Source: Streptomyces albipurpureus
GTDB taxonomy: Bacteria > Actinomycetota > Actinomycetes > Streptomycetales > Streptomycetaceae
Assembly (NCBI RefSeq): GCF_023701525.1
Contig: NZ_JAMQAW010000032.1
Coordinates: 146,323-210,322 of the forward strand
Length of the DNA stretch: 64,000 nucleotides
Direction: 5' to 3'
Positions 1-7,764 of this stretch are shown here, one piece after another (position 1 is the first letter of the stretch; each line of letters opens with the position of its first letter). The notes beneath the pieces are model-generated. The model saw nothing but the letters and a program-made list of their open reading frames with translations, made no database searches and was not told the DNA's origin. A program made the translations under genes and the position numbers.

Positions 1-1
1 C

Positions 2-1033
2 GCAGGTGCGCTCACTGTGGCCGACCTCCCTTTCACGGATGGGACGGTCACGGTGGACCGGGGGAGTAAGGAGCGTCGGTCACTGTCTCTGACAGTGGCT
101 GACCCCGCTTATCTTCCATGGTCCCCCACGGCACCTCTGGCGGTCTACGGACAGACCCTCGTCGTCAGTAGAGGCATCCGCTACCCGAACGGAACGTCAG
201 AATCAGTACCGCTGGGAGTGTTCCGCATTGATGAGCCGCAGGGCGACGTACGAATGGGCCCCGTGACGCTCACGGGAAAATCCCTGGAATGCGTCATCAG
301 TGAAGACACCTTCGACACTCCCAGATCCACACGGGGAATGGCTACTTGCGTTACCGCGATGACCAACCTGATTCAGCAAACGATGCCGTCGGCGGCCGTT
401 GTGAACTTGACGGTCGGTGCTCGCAACCCCGCGTGCGCTGTGGTGGACTGGGACGCCGGAACCGATCGCTGGGATGCCGTTACGCAGATCGCAACGGCCA
501 TGCAAGCGGAAATCTTCTGTGACGTTCTCGGTCATTTTGTTATCACTGACGTCCCCAACGTGATCACCTCCCCTGCCGTATGGGATGTTGCGGAAGGAGA
601 AGGCGGTTCACTCATCGCGTCGGGACGTCAGATGTCGCGCAACGCCGTCTACAACGCTGTCGTTGCGTCGGGTGAGAACACGGCATCTAACGCGCCACCA
701 GTGAGCGCCTTCGCTCGTGATACAGACCCCCTTAGCCCTACCCGTTGGGGTGGGCCTTTCGGAAAGGTGACGAAGAGCATCTCGTCCGGGCTATGGCTTT
801 CAACTGCCGCATGCCAAGCCGCTGCGAATGCCGCACTCTTCGACGCTATCGCGCCCAACATTCAGACGACGGTCGAATCTCTGCCGAATCCAGCCTTGGA
901 AGCCGGCGACGTTATCCGCGTCTCCCACGTCGGTCGCAAAGAGCTCTACGTCCTCCAGTCCCTGAGTATCCCCCTGACGGCCACGGGTGATTTCACGATG
1001 ACCCTGCGCGGGGGCAAGGAGGATTCCCCATGA
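2..1033 (+). CDS. Phage tail-associated protein, DUF5047-like, 5' truncated
   Basis: The frame is open to the window edge, and residues before the first possible GTG (position 17) fit the family, so the gene is cut at its 5' end. It resembles the DUF5047 family of Streptomyces phage/prophage tail proteins: a GxVTVDR-RRSLS start, a PLGVFRID segment, a GADRWDA-like stretch, then TDPLSPTRWGGPFG and a C-terminal NPALEAGDVIRV motif. These proteins lie near tail-tip genes, and a role in tail-tip or baseplate assembly is inferred from position. The stop overlaps the next ATG by 4 bases. Confidence 0.75.
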   Translation, partial: AGALTVADLPFTDGTVTVDRGSKERRSLSLTVADPAYLPWSPTAPLAVYGQTLVVSRGIRYPNGTSESVPLGVFRIDEPQGDVRMGPVTLTGKSLECVISEDTFDTPRSTRGMATCVTAMTNLIQQTMPSAAVVNLTVGARNPACAVVDWDAGTDRWDAVTQIATAMQAEIFCDVLGHFVITDVPNVITSPAVWDVAEGEGGSLIASGRQMSRNAVYNAVVASGENTASNAPPVSAFARDTDPLSPTRWGGPFGKVTKSISSGLWLSTAACQAAANAALFDAIAPNIQTTVESLPNPALEAGDVIRVSHVGRKELYVLQSLSIPLTATGDFTMTLRGGKEDSP

Positions 1034-1290
1034 CGCTCTCAAAGCGCCTGGCAGATGCCATACAGAGGACCGCTGAGCGTGCCGTGGACCAGCGCGCAGC
1101 AGCCTGGATGGTGGCCACTGTGACGGCCACCTTCACCGACGGCACAGTCAATATCTCGACTGCCCGCGGACCTGTGGAAAGGGTGCGCAGACTGAAGTCC
1201 TATACGTCGCCAACAGTTGGCGACATTGTCCATGTCCTACGCAACGCTGACGGCAACTGGGCAGTCATCGGGGCCTATGCCACGTTATGA
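1030..1290 (+). CDS. Small tail-region protein, unknown function
   Basis: An 86-residue protein beginning at an ATGA overlap with the DUF5047-like gene, so it is probably translationally coupled. The N-terminal third is charged and helical; the rest looks like a small beta-barrel (VATVTATFTDGTVNI, then PTVGDIVHVLRNADGNWAVIGAY), as in phage tail-tip accessory proteins that carry an OB-like domain. No family is recognised with certainty. Confidence 0.6.
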   Translation: MTLSKRLADAIQRTAERAVDQRAAAWMVATVTATFTDGTVNISTARGPVERVRRLKSYTSPTVGDIVHVLRNADGNWAVIGAYATL

Positions 1291-1327
1291 CGAACACTTT
1301 TCCCTGACGTTCTCTTGGAGTCGATGA

Positions 1328-1840
1328 ATGCCCAACTTCGATCGCTACGACCAAAAAGTCCCATATCCGGTGTTGGGGGATGCCCCCAACATCGAAACGT
1401 CAATGCGCGACCTCGTGAACACCTCGATGTCTCGCACCGCTCTGCGTTTCCCTAGCGCAACGCAGAGAACGGCCGTGTTGACCGGCGATAGCGCACCCGT
1501 TCTTGGCATGCTGACGTGGCTCGACAACGTAAAACGATACGAGTATTGGGACGGGGCGGCATGGCGACGTGTTGTTCCGCAAGAACAGTCCGGAACGGTC
1601 AACGTTTCGTTCACCAATCTCGACGACCGCGTCATACCGGTAGCGTTCCCGCAGGTGTTCAGCGCAGCACCTCGCGTTTTCGCTAACATCAACAGCGCTG
1701 CCGGTGTTACAGGCCGTTGGGACGTACGTGCTTATGACGTAACAGCATCCGGCTTCACCATCTTCCTTTACGCCCATCAGCCGGGCGCGCTGGCGACGTG
1801 GTCCAACGTGCCGGTGTTTTGGTTTGCCACGTCGGTCTAG
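1328..1840 (+). CDS. H-type-lectin-like tail protein, candidate receptor-binding protein
   Basis: 170 residues preceded by a TTGGAG ribosome-binding site. Residues ~90-165 look like the H-type lectin fold found in phage tail fibres: GTVNVSFTNLDDRVIPVAF, then the FSAAPRVFANINS strand, then DVTASGFTIFLYAH. Such domains trimerise and bind sugars, so a role in host adsorption is plausible. It lies between tail-tip and lysis genes and is followed by a terminator. The lectin call rests on motif pattern only. Confidence 0.6.
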   Translation: MPNFDRYDQKVPYPVLGDAPNIETSMRDLVNTSMSRTALRFPSATQRTAVLTGDSAPVLGMLTWLDNVKRYEYWDGAAWRRVVPQEQSGTVNVSFTNLDDRVIPVAFPQVFSAAPRVFANINSAAGVTGRWDVRAYDVTASGFTIFLYAHQPGALATWSNVPVFWFATSV

Positions 1841-1860
1841 CCGCTCAACGCATCTCATTC

Positions 1861-1884
1861 GCCCCGCATCGTCGGGGCTTTTTC
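1861..1884 (+). terminator. Rho-independent terminator after tail module
   Basis: Six-base stem GCCCCG/CGGGGC with a six-base loop followed by TTTTT. It separates the lectin-like gene from the endolysin gene. Confidence 0.85.
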
Positions 1885-1906
1885 TATGCCCGGGAGGGGA
1901 ACGCCA

Positions 1907-2803
1907 ATGGGCGAAATCTGGATCAAGGAAGCCGAGAAGTTGGGGGACGGCAGCATCGGCGGAGCTATGGACTCACCGTCCGCGCCCGGACGGGCCATCT
2001 GGCACACCACGGAAAGCGGGCACGGGGACACATCCTTTGCGGCCGTCGACGGCCATCTCCGACGCATCGGCGCGGAGCCGCACATCCTCTACGACCCGAC
2101 GACTGATCGACTCGGGCAGTACGGACCGTTGAATCAGTCCGCTCGTGCGCTTCGCAACGACGGGCTGACGAGGACGAACCGCACCGGACGCGTCTGTATC
2201 CAGGTGGAGATACTCGCCCGAGCGTCGAAGCCGTTCACTGGCTACTGGAAGCCCGGCCCCAACTTCAGGGCACTCATGCGAGCCATCCGCTCCTGGGACG
2301 TCCCTGACGTCTGGCCGGCCGGCGCACTCGCGACGTCAGGCAGCTCGAAGACGTCACGCAGCAGGACTACTTGGGCGACTAAGGGTGGCCACTACGGACA
2401 CGCGAACGTCCCTGGAAACGACCACTGGGACCCGGGTCCGATCGACAAGCCCGCCATCTTCAAGGCTGCCAACGTCGAAGAGAAGCCACCTGCAGCGAAG
2501 CCTTCCCCGACGCGACAAACTGTTTCGCTCGCAGCGCTCGTCTACTGCGCCACCCACTCCGCAGCCGACGAGGCGACGCGTGAGTACGAGGGACACGTTG
2601 CCGTAGTACAGGACGCCCTTGTCGCAGAAGGACGGCTCAAGAAGGGCTCCTTCGACCGTGGTGTTTTCGACGTCGCAACCAAGGCCGCATACGCCGCTGA
2701 GCAGCTCGCTCAGGGCTACAAGGGTGATGCCGCCGATGGTGTTCCAGGGAAGGCATCCCTGACGAAGCTGGGGTCTAAGCGAGCCTTCAACGTGAAGGTG
2801 TGA
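1907..2803 (+). CDS. Endolysin, N-acetylmuramoyl-L-alanine amidase with peptidoglycan-binding C-terminus
   Basis: 298 residues; the ATG at 1907 is chosen because GGGAGGGGA lies just upstream. The N-terminal ~165 residues fit an Amidase_2 (T7 lysozyme/PGRP) domain: IWHTTESG with the first zinc His, PHILYD, and HANVPGNDHWDPG with the second His and the Asp-Pro-Gly ending. A Pro/Lys/Ala linker leads to a C-terminal segment resembling a peptidoglycan-binding repeat (KKGSFDRGVFDVATKAAYA). It would cut the MurNAc-L-Ala bond during lysis. The neighbouring membrane proteins are candidate holins. Confidence 0.88.
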   Translation: MGEIWIKEAEKLGDGSIGGAMDSPSAPGRAIWHTTESGHGDTSFAAVDGHLRRIGAEPHILYDPTTDRLGQYGPLNQSARALRNDGLTRTNRTGRVCIQVEILARASKPFTGYWKPGPNFRALMRAIRSWDVPDVWPAGALATSGSSKTSRSRTTWATKGGHYGHANVPGNDHWDPGPIDKPAIFKAANVEEKPPAAKPSPTRQTVSLAALVYCATHSAADEATREYEGHVAVVQDALVAEGRLKKGSFDRGVFDVATKAAYAAEQLAQGYKGDAADGVPGKASLTKLGSKRAFNVKV

Positions 2804-2807
2804 TCGC

Positions 2808-3119
2808 TTGAGCGCTGAAATCGTTGTCGCCCTCGTCGGCGCCCTAGCCCTTGTCGTCGCAGCCGCCATCACCACCCTCGTCCCCCTTCTCCTCCGTCGC
2901 ACGCAGGGCGCTGCCGTGGATGCGGTGGAGGCGGAGGGAGAGCTCACGAGGGAACATCTGGACGCGCACAGCGCAGTGCTGAACTCGCGTATCGATGATG
3001 TCCGCGACGACTTGGACGAGGTCCGGGAAAGCGTCGCCCGCGTTCGTGAATGGCAAGCCGGCCACGACGCCGAACACCTACTCATAGGACGACCCACCTC
3101 CGGAGGTGAGAACGAATGA
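2808..3119 (+). CDS. Single-pass membrane coiled-coil protein, lysis-cassette accessory
   Basis: 103 residues from a TTG start at 2808, just after the endolysin stop. One N-terminal transmembrane helix (VVALVGALALVVAAAITTLV) precedes a cytoplasmic heptad-rich region with a DDVRDDLDEVRESVARVREW pattern, reminiscent of DUF2746-type phage proteins found beside endolysins. Its position suggests a holin or spanin-like lysis accessory, but only topology supports this. The stop overlaps the next ATG by 4 bases. Confidence 0.65.
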   Translation: MSAEIVVALVGALALVVAAAITTLVPLLLRRTQGAAVDAVEAEGELTREHLDAHSAVLNSRIDDVRDDLDEVRESVARVREWQAGHDAEHLLIGRPTSGGENE

Positions 3120-4183
3120 CCATGCCTCCCGGCATTGCCACAGTAACCCTGTCAGGGCGCTACATCCGTCCCGACGGCGCACCGTTGAAGGGCACCGTCT
3201 CCTTTGCCACCCCTGCCCTGCTTACCCTGTCCGGTGCTGACACCATCAGTGCCGGCTCGTCGACTGTGACGCTCGACGAGTCGGGGATGTTCTCCGTCAT
3301 TCTGGTGGCGACTGACAACGCGCTCATGCAGCCCACGGGGTGGGCCTATCAGGTCACTGAGCGGTTCCAGGACGTCACTGGACGCACCTACGCGATCCAG
3401 CTGCCGGGAACCACGCCCACGGTCAACATCGCGGACATCGCGCCAGCAGACCCGTCACAGGGGCAGTACATCATTGTCCCCGGACCCGCTGGACCGGCAG
3501 GCGCAACGATCCTCACCGGACTTGGCCTTCCCTCCAACGCTGCCGGCGCCAACGGGGACCTGTACATCGACCTCACACCGGGGGATGTGACCCTGTATGG
3601 ACCGAAGACTGGCGGCGCATGGCCGGTGGACGGGACGTATCTGGGGTCAGACAACCTGATCTCCTCCGTCAACGGTGCCGTGGGCGTTGTCATTCTGGAC
3701 GCCGCTGACGTCGGGGCAGACCCTGCGGGAAGTGCAGCATCTGCACAGAGCGCCGCAATCGCTGACGCTGCCAGCAAGTACCTGTCGAAGGTGAGTGGCG
3801 GCACTATCACCGGGCCTGTCACCGTCAACCGGGCTACTGCGTCAGACGTCCTGATCGGAGGGCTTGTAGGGACGGAGGCTTTCGACCGCTTCCGGCTGTA
3901 CGTCGACGGCACACTGGAGTTCGGCTCAGGTATCGCCGCAAGGGATACGAAGTTGTATCGCTCCGCGGCCGGCGTCCTCCGCACGGACACGGCGTTGCAG
4001 GCGACGACGAGCTTCCGACTCAACACTTCCTCGCTAGGCGGGGGCGTCGGCGTCGTGGCATTGGCCAACGCGACCACAGTGCCAGCGTCCACCCCGACTG
4101 GTGGAGGCGTCCTCTACGTCGAAGCCGGCGCACTGAAGTTCCGAGGATCGGCAGGAACCGTTACAACTATCGCGCCTGCCTAG
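3116..4183 (+). CDS. Tail fibre-like protein with short collagen motif
   Basis: 355 residues. The N-terminal ~120 residues look like a beta-rich attachment domain (TVTLSGRYIRPDGAPLKGTVSF). A short GPAGPAGA collagen-type hinge follows near residue 125, then a GLGLPSNAAGANGDLYIDL segment and an Ala/Ser-rich helix. The C-terminal part has fibre-like repeats such as GGTITGPVTVNR. These features are usual in Streptomyces phage tail fibres. It is the last structural-type gene before a repeated phage promoter-like element. Confidence 0.75.
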   Translation: MTMPPGIATVTLSGRYIRPDGAPLKGTVSFATPALLTLSGADTISAGSSTVTLDESGMFSVILVATDNALMQPTGWAYQVTERFQDVTGRTYAIQLPGTTPTVNIADIAPADPSQGQYIIVPGPAGPAGATILTGLGLPSNAAGANGDLYIDLTPGDVTLYGPKTGGAWPVDGTYLGSDNLISSVNGAVGVVILDAADVGADPAGSAASAQSAAIADAASKYLSKVSGGTITGPVTVNRATASDVLIGGLVGTEAFDRFRLYVDGTLEFGSGIAARDTKLYRSAAGVLRTDTALQATTSFRLNTSSLGGGVGVVALANATTVPASTPTGGGVLYVEAGALKFRGSAGTVTTIAPA

Positions 4184-4184
4184 C

Positions 4185-4213
4185 GTGACATTTTCCCGCC
4201 ACCCCCACATAAC
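4185..4213 (+). promoter_or_regulatory. Repeated phage promoter-like element, copy 1
   Basis: GTGACA, 17-base spacer ending CCCCCA, then CATAAC. The same layout occurs at 7698, 14124 and 26631. It lies 34 bases upstream of the dNMP kinase ATG. Spacing matches a sigma-70-type -35/-10 pair. Confidence 0.65.
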
Positions 4214-4246
4214 CACGTGGACAGGATCGACGGCAGGGGAGCGCGC

Positions 4247-4858
4247 ATGGGCAACATCGGCATCATCGGTCGTGCACGGACGGGTAAGGACACTGCCGGA
4301 CAGTGGCTCATCGACAACCGCGGGTATCGGAGGGTGGCGTTCGCAGACCCGCTGAAGGAAGCGGCGCTGAATCTGGACCCGCTGATCGAGCAGATTGACA
4401 TGGCGTTCCTGGGCGTCGACGAGCGACCTGACGTTCGGCTGTCCGACCTGGTGGGTTCGTACGGGTGGGAGGAGTCGAAGGAGGTTCCTGAGGTACGTCG
4501 CCTCCTCCAAGAACTGGGCGCCTCCATCCGAGCCATCGACGAAGTCTTCTGGCTACGCACCGCGCTCAAGAATGTGACGGCCGCCAATGAGAACGGCACA
4601 CCGTGCGTCATCACCGACGTCAGGTATCCGAACGAGGCTGTGGCGTTGAAGCGAGCCGGCTTCCACCTCGTCTACATCGACCGACCCGACGTCCCGCACC
4701 TGGACCACGAATCGGAAGGCGCGCTGACGGCTGAGGACGCTGACCACGTCATTCCGAACACCACTGACGTGCCGACGTTCCTGCTCCTCGTGGAATCCGT
4801 CGCGGATCGCATCACCGACATCGAATCCCGCCGTCACTACGGCCGTTCCTACACCTGA
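4247..4858 (+). CDS. Phage deoxynucleoside monophosphate kinase
   Basis: 203 residues from the ATG at 4247, which follows GGGGAGC. A P-loop (GRARTGKDTAG) lies at residues ~7-17, followed by FADPLKEAA, typical of T4 gp1-like dNMP kinases. Later features are a FWLRTALKNV segment, ITDVRYPNEA (substrate/LID region) and VYIDRP. It phosphorylates dNMPs to dNDPs for phage DNA synthesis. It is the first gene after promoter copy 1. Confidence 0.85.
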   Translation: MGNIGIIGRARTGKDTAGQWLIDNRGYRRVAFADPLKEAALNLDPLIEQIDMAFLGVDERPDVRLSDLVGSYGWEESKEVPEVRRLLQELGASIRAIDEVFWLRTALKNVTAANENGTPCVITDVRYPNEAVALKRAGFHLVYIDRPDVPHLDHESEGALTAEDADHVIPNTTDVPTFLLLVESVADRITDIESRRHYGRSYT

Positions 4859-4867
4859 GAGGACCGC

Positions 4868-5113
4868 ATGAAGCGACTCGTGGCCTACCTGAACGACCTC
4901 AGCATCCGCCTCTACGTCCGACTACAGACCTTGGCCGCCATGGAGCCTGTACGGCTGCGTGCGGCACTCACGGCCCTCATCCTTGCCGGCGCCTTCATCT
5001 TCCCGTCCCTGGCCGCTCCTGCGCTCGCTGAGCGGCTCGTGGCTATCGGGGTGATCGCTCTGCCGATCCTGATGGGCGAGTCGACGAGGCGGAAGGTGAC
5101 GCCGAGCGAGTAG
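4868..5113 (+). CDS. Small two-helix membrane protein, holin candidate
   Basis: 81 residues preceded by GAGAGGA. Two hydrophobic helices at residues ~33-52 (ALTALILAGAFIFPSLAAPA) and ~55-70 (RLVAIGVIALPILMG) are followed by a charged tail, RRKVTPSE. Short two-helix proteins near an endolysin are commonly holins, but the kinase gene lies between and no family signature is recognised. A strong terminator follows. Confidence 0.6.
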   Translation: MKRLVAYLNDLSIRLYVRLQTLAAMEPVRLRAALTALILAGAFIFPSLAAPALAERLVAIGVIALPILMGESTRRKVTPSE

Positions 5114-5123
5114 CGCAGCATCC

Positions 5124-5155
5124 AGCCCCCTGGTTCTTCGGAGCCAGGGGGCTTT
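5124..5155 (+). terminator. Rho-independent terminator
   Basis: Stem AGCCCCCTGG/CCAGGGGGCT around a CTTCGG-containing loop, followed by TTTC. It ends the kinase/holin transcript. Confidence 0.85.
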
Positions 5156-5173
5156 CTGCGTGTGAGGAGAGAA

Positions 5174-5925
5174 ATGAAGACATGCGTGAATTGCTGGGAA
5201 CTGAAGCTGCTGGAGGGGTTTCGGCCAGGGAACGGTATGAAGGGGCGGGTCAAGTGGTGCCGTCAATGCGAGGAATTGCACGGCCCTTGTATCCCTGTTC
5301 GCAACCATCGCCCGAAGCCGAAGCCGAAGCCGAAGCCGAAGCCGAAGCCGAAGCCGAAGCCGAAGCCGAAGCTATGGAGTCCCGATCCGTCCACACTCAC
5401 AACGCGAGCGTGTCAGCGTTGCCGGTTGGAAAAGCCTGAGGACGAGTTTGCCGGAATGCGCGGTGCCGTATGCGCGCTGTGCCGAAGGGGCAGGGACGCA
5501 GAATCGCTTGAGCGGCGCCGGGATGCGGATAGAAGCTGGACAGCCTGGTGCAAGGCGAACCCGGACGTCGTAGCGCGGTACGGTCGAAGGTGGGAGCTTG
5601 AAGACGCCCGTAGGCGAGAGCGGAGCACGACTCACAAGAAAAGGTGGCGCATCAAGAACCGAGAGCGGCACCTTGCGGCTGCCCGCCTGGCCGCTCACAG
5701 GCGTCGCGCACGCAAGGCGGCTGCAACCGTCGAGCCGTTCACAGTCGATGACATGCTCCGCGATTGGGAGGAGCATGATCTCTACGCCTGCGCCTTCTGC
5801 GGCGGGCCTTTCGAAGAGATCGAGCACATCATGCCGCTCTCACGCGGGGGCGAGCACTCCATCGCGACCCGTACGAGTGGTTGGCGGAGAAGTTCCCGGA
5901 GCTAGCACTGGTCTTGCTCGACTAG
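5174..5925 (+). pseudogene. HNH endonuclease gene broken by an internal deletion
   Basis: Start ATG at 5174 behind GAGGAGAG. The product has two N-terminal CxxC pairs (TCVNCWE, WCRQCEE), ten Pro-Lys pairs, two more CxxC pairs, then a basic region and the start of an HNH fold (CAFCGGPFEEIEHIMPLSRGG). The expected second half, Asn plus a CxxCN knuckle, is missing. The reading frame shifts after GGEHSI and stops at 5905. In another frame the bases up to the stop at 5923-5925 read RDPYEWLAEKFPELALVLLD, the usual tail of such proteins. A deletion of the N/H motif segment with frameshift explains both. Compare the intact HNH gene at 25321. Confidence 0.75.
5312..5371 (+). repeat. Ten tandem CCGAAG hexamers
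   Basis: Perfect 6-base tandem repeat, ten copies, in frame within the broken HNH gene and encoding (Pro-Lys)10. It is a short sequence repeat liable to slippage in multiples of one Pro-Lys pair. Confidence 0.97.
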
Positions 5926-5943
5926 ATGCGTGAAGCGTCAACC

Positions 5944-5982
5944 AAAAGGGCCCCATCGTCTACGGACGGTGGGGCCCTTTTT
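5944..5982 (+). terminator. Rho-independent terminator
   Basis: Stem AAAAGGGCCCC/GGGGCCCTTTTT with an inner ACCGTC-type extension and a run of T. It lies between the broken HNH gene and the SprT-like gene. Confidence 0.85.
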
Positions 5983-6005
5983 GCGTTGCGTGGCACGTCA
6001 GAAGC

Positions 6006-6025
6006 TCCGTGAGGCGACTTACGGA
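6006..6025. promoter_or_regulatory. 20-bp palindromic operator-like site 1
   Basis: TCCGTGAGGCGACTTACGGA differs by one base from the reverse complement of the site at 14100. It lies 43 bases before the ATG of the SprT-like gene. Confidence 0.6.
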
Positions 6026-6067
6026 CCTCGTGATACGGAATTGTATTGCAGGCGGTACAGTCCGGTC

Positions 6068-6706
6068 ATGCCGACCTCACCCGGCCCACTACAGCGCGTC
6101 CTAGACGACCTGTGGGCGCGACTACGGCTGTCTGTGCCGGATCTTCCTCCAGCTCGACTTGTCGTATCGCCAAGTGCACCATCCACGAACCACGCCCCCG
6201 AGCGATGGCACGTCCCTGACCCGTCAACTGGCGTCGTCACAGGGCTCGTCATCGGCGCTCAGACGCTGACCGACGGCCCGGACGTAGCTCTAGAGACGAT
6301 CCTGCACGAGGCAGCTCACATTCTCTGTTGGCGACGTGGAATCAATGACACGGCTCGACGAGGCCAGTACCACAATGGAACGTATCTGGCGGCTGCTGAC
6401 GAGGTAGGGCTGCACTGGCCGGATGGCGTAGACCGTCACGTCAGCACCGGGTATAGCACTCCGCGGCTCACCGACGAGACACGGGCGACGTTTGCGGATC
6501 TGCTGGGACACCTGGCAGACGCTATCGACGACGCGCTGCCTCACCTGGCCGTCCCGCAGACCCTTCGGTCAGGTCAGCCGGACCGTATCGCGCTCCAGTG
6601 CGAGTGCAAGGGGAGACCTCGAAAACTGTGGGTCTCGCGCACGACGGAGGCACTAGGGCCCATCATCTGCGGTGTCTGTGAGTCTGCCTTTACTAAAGCC
6701 GGGTAG
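6068..6706 (+). CDS. SprT-like zinc metallopeptidase
   Basis: 212 residues from the ATG at 6068. The frame is open further upstream, but that would run through the terminator and operator. ILHEAAHILCW carries an HExxH zinc-protease motif, and the C-terminus has two Cys pairs (QCEC and ICGVC) that could form a zinc ribbon, as in SprT/Spartan-type proteins. No strong ribosome-binding site is seen, so translation may be leaderless or weak. It sits alone between a terminator and a regulatory gap. The substrate is unknown. Confidence 0.7.
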   Translation: MPTSPGPLQRVLDDLWARLRLSVPDLPPARLVVSPSAPSTNHAPERWHVPDPSTGVVTGLVIGAQTLTDGPDVALETILHEAAHILCWRRGINDTARRGQYHNGTYLAAADEVGLHWPDGVDRHVSTGYSTPRLTDETRATFADLLGHLADAIDDALPHLAVPQTLRSGQPDRIALQCECKGRPRKLWVSRTTEALGPIICGVCESAFTKAG

Positions 6707-6768
6707 GCATAGAAAGTACCTCACGGTATTCTACCCAGTACACCACGTGACCGCCATGAGAGGGCCTG

Positions 6769-7521
6769 ATGAGTAAAGAGGTCGCCCGCCCAGGTAGGGG
6801 CGCTCCCGTCCCGGTGGACCCTGACACGCTGCCGGCGCTGGGGCTCGACGATCTGACCGATGAGTCTGAGGCCGAGCTGATCGCACGAGGCTCCGCCTAC
6901 GCACGAGAGTATGCGCGCGTAGAGCTTCAGCCGACGATCCTGCTGAAGAACATCGCGGCCGTGGTGGTAGCTATTCGCAGACAGCACGACGACTGGCTGG
7001 GTACGACGTCCGCCTACCGTCAGGTGGTGGCGGACATGTACCGCCAAGCCGGCATCCCTGCGGACAGTAAAGACAGGCTGCAAAGCGCCGTCCGTTGGCA
7101 CGTCGGGAATCTTCTACGGCAAACGCTCACCGCGCGCCAGGTGGAGCGGCTGGGACTGCTTCCGACGTCGCCCCTGGAACGTCAGCAGGACTCACGTGCG
7201 ACGAACGCGGCCCTCGTGGTCGCTGCAACGGTCAGTCGAGACGCCTCGTCATCCACGCCCCGTAAGAAGCGCGGCAAGAGGGGGCAAGACGTCGCGCTGT
7301 CTGACGAGGCTGAGCATGCCGGCTCGCCTGTGAAGGCTACGGCTGATCACATCAGGCTGGCGACGGTTGCCGGGAATATTGTGGGTCAAATGGACACGGA
7401 TGTGATCACACATCACATGACGGACGGGCAGCGGCAGGCGCTCGACGACAAACTGGCCTCGATCTCCCGCACCGTCACCGCCCTCCGTCGCCACACGCGA
7501 AAGCCCAGGTCAAAGGCCTGA
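6769..7521 (+). CDS. Unknown phage protein, basic and helical
   Basis: 250 residues, ATG preceded by GAGAGGGCC. Mostly alpha-helical with an acidic N-terminus (DESEAELIARGSAYAREYARVE) and a helical core that could hold a DNA-binding motif (RWHVGNLLRQTLTARQVERL). A basic stretch (PRKKRGKRG) and a very basic C-terminus (RRHTRKPRSKA) suggest nucleic-acid binding. No family is recognised. It is monocistronic and followed by the large AT-rich inverted repeat at 7569. Confidence 0.65.
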   Translation: MSKEVARPGRGAPVPVDPDTLPALGLDDLTDESEAELIARGSAYAREYARVELQPTILLKNIAAVVVAIRRQHDDWLGTTSAYRQVVADMYRQAGIPADSKDRLQSAVRWHVGNLLRQTLTARQVERLGLLPTSPLERQQDSRATNAALVVAATVSRDASSSTPRKKRGKRGQDVALSDEAEHAGSPVKATADHIRLATVAGNIVGQMDTDVITHHMTDGQRQALDDKLASISRTVTALRRHTRKPRSKA

Positions 7522-7568
7522 ACGTCGCCTGACGTCGATCAGGCTCCTCCTCCGCGCGGTGCCAAAAT

Positions 7569-7642
7569 GACAAACTAACCCCTATTTTTCTAACCCTATA
7601 GAGACCTCTTAAGGGGACTTAGAAAAAGGGGTCTAGTTTGTC
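7569..7642. repeat. AT-rich 24-25 bp inverted repeat, candidate origin or bidirectional terminator
   Basis: Left arm at 7569-7593 begins GACAAACTA and ends TTTTTCTAA; the right arm at 7619-7642 is its near-perfect reverse complement, with about 25 bases between. The segment is strikingly AT-rich for this genome. It is non-coding and lies between the 6769 gene and the PD-(D/E)XK nuclease operon. T-runs flank both sides. Confidence 0.8.
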
Positions 7643-7697
7643 TTTTTGTCTCCAGGCTTGGACGAGGGAAGTCGCGGAAGATCCTTCAGCGACAACC

Positions 7698-7726
7698 GTG
7701 ACATCTGCCCGGTGCCCCCACATAAC
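7698..7726 (+). promoter_or_regulatory. Repeated phage promoter-like element, copy 2
   Basis: GTGACA, 17-base spacer ending CCCCCA, CATAAC. It is 39 bases before the nuclease ATG at 7765 and heads the long packed operon. Confidence 0.65.
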
Positions 7727-7764
7727 TAAGGCGTACCCCGAGAACAACGCCGAGTGGAGGCCGC

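Noticed and set aside
5312..5371. CRISPR-like repeat array
   Set aside because: Units are 6 bases with no spacers and lie in frame in a coding region; it is a codon repeat.
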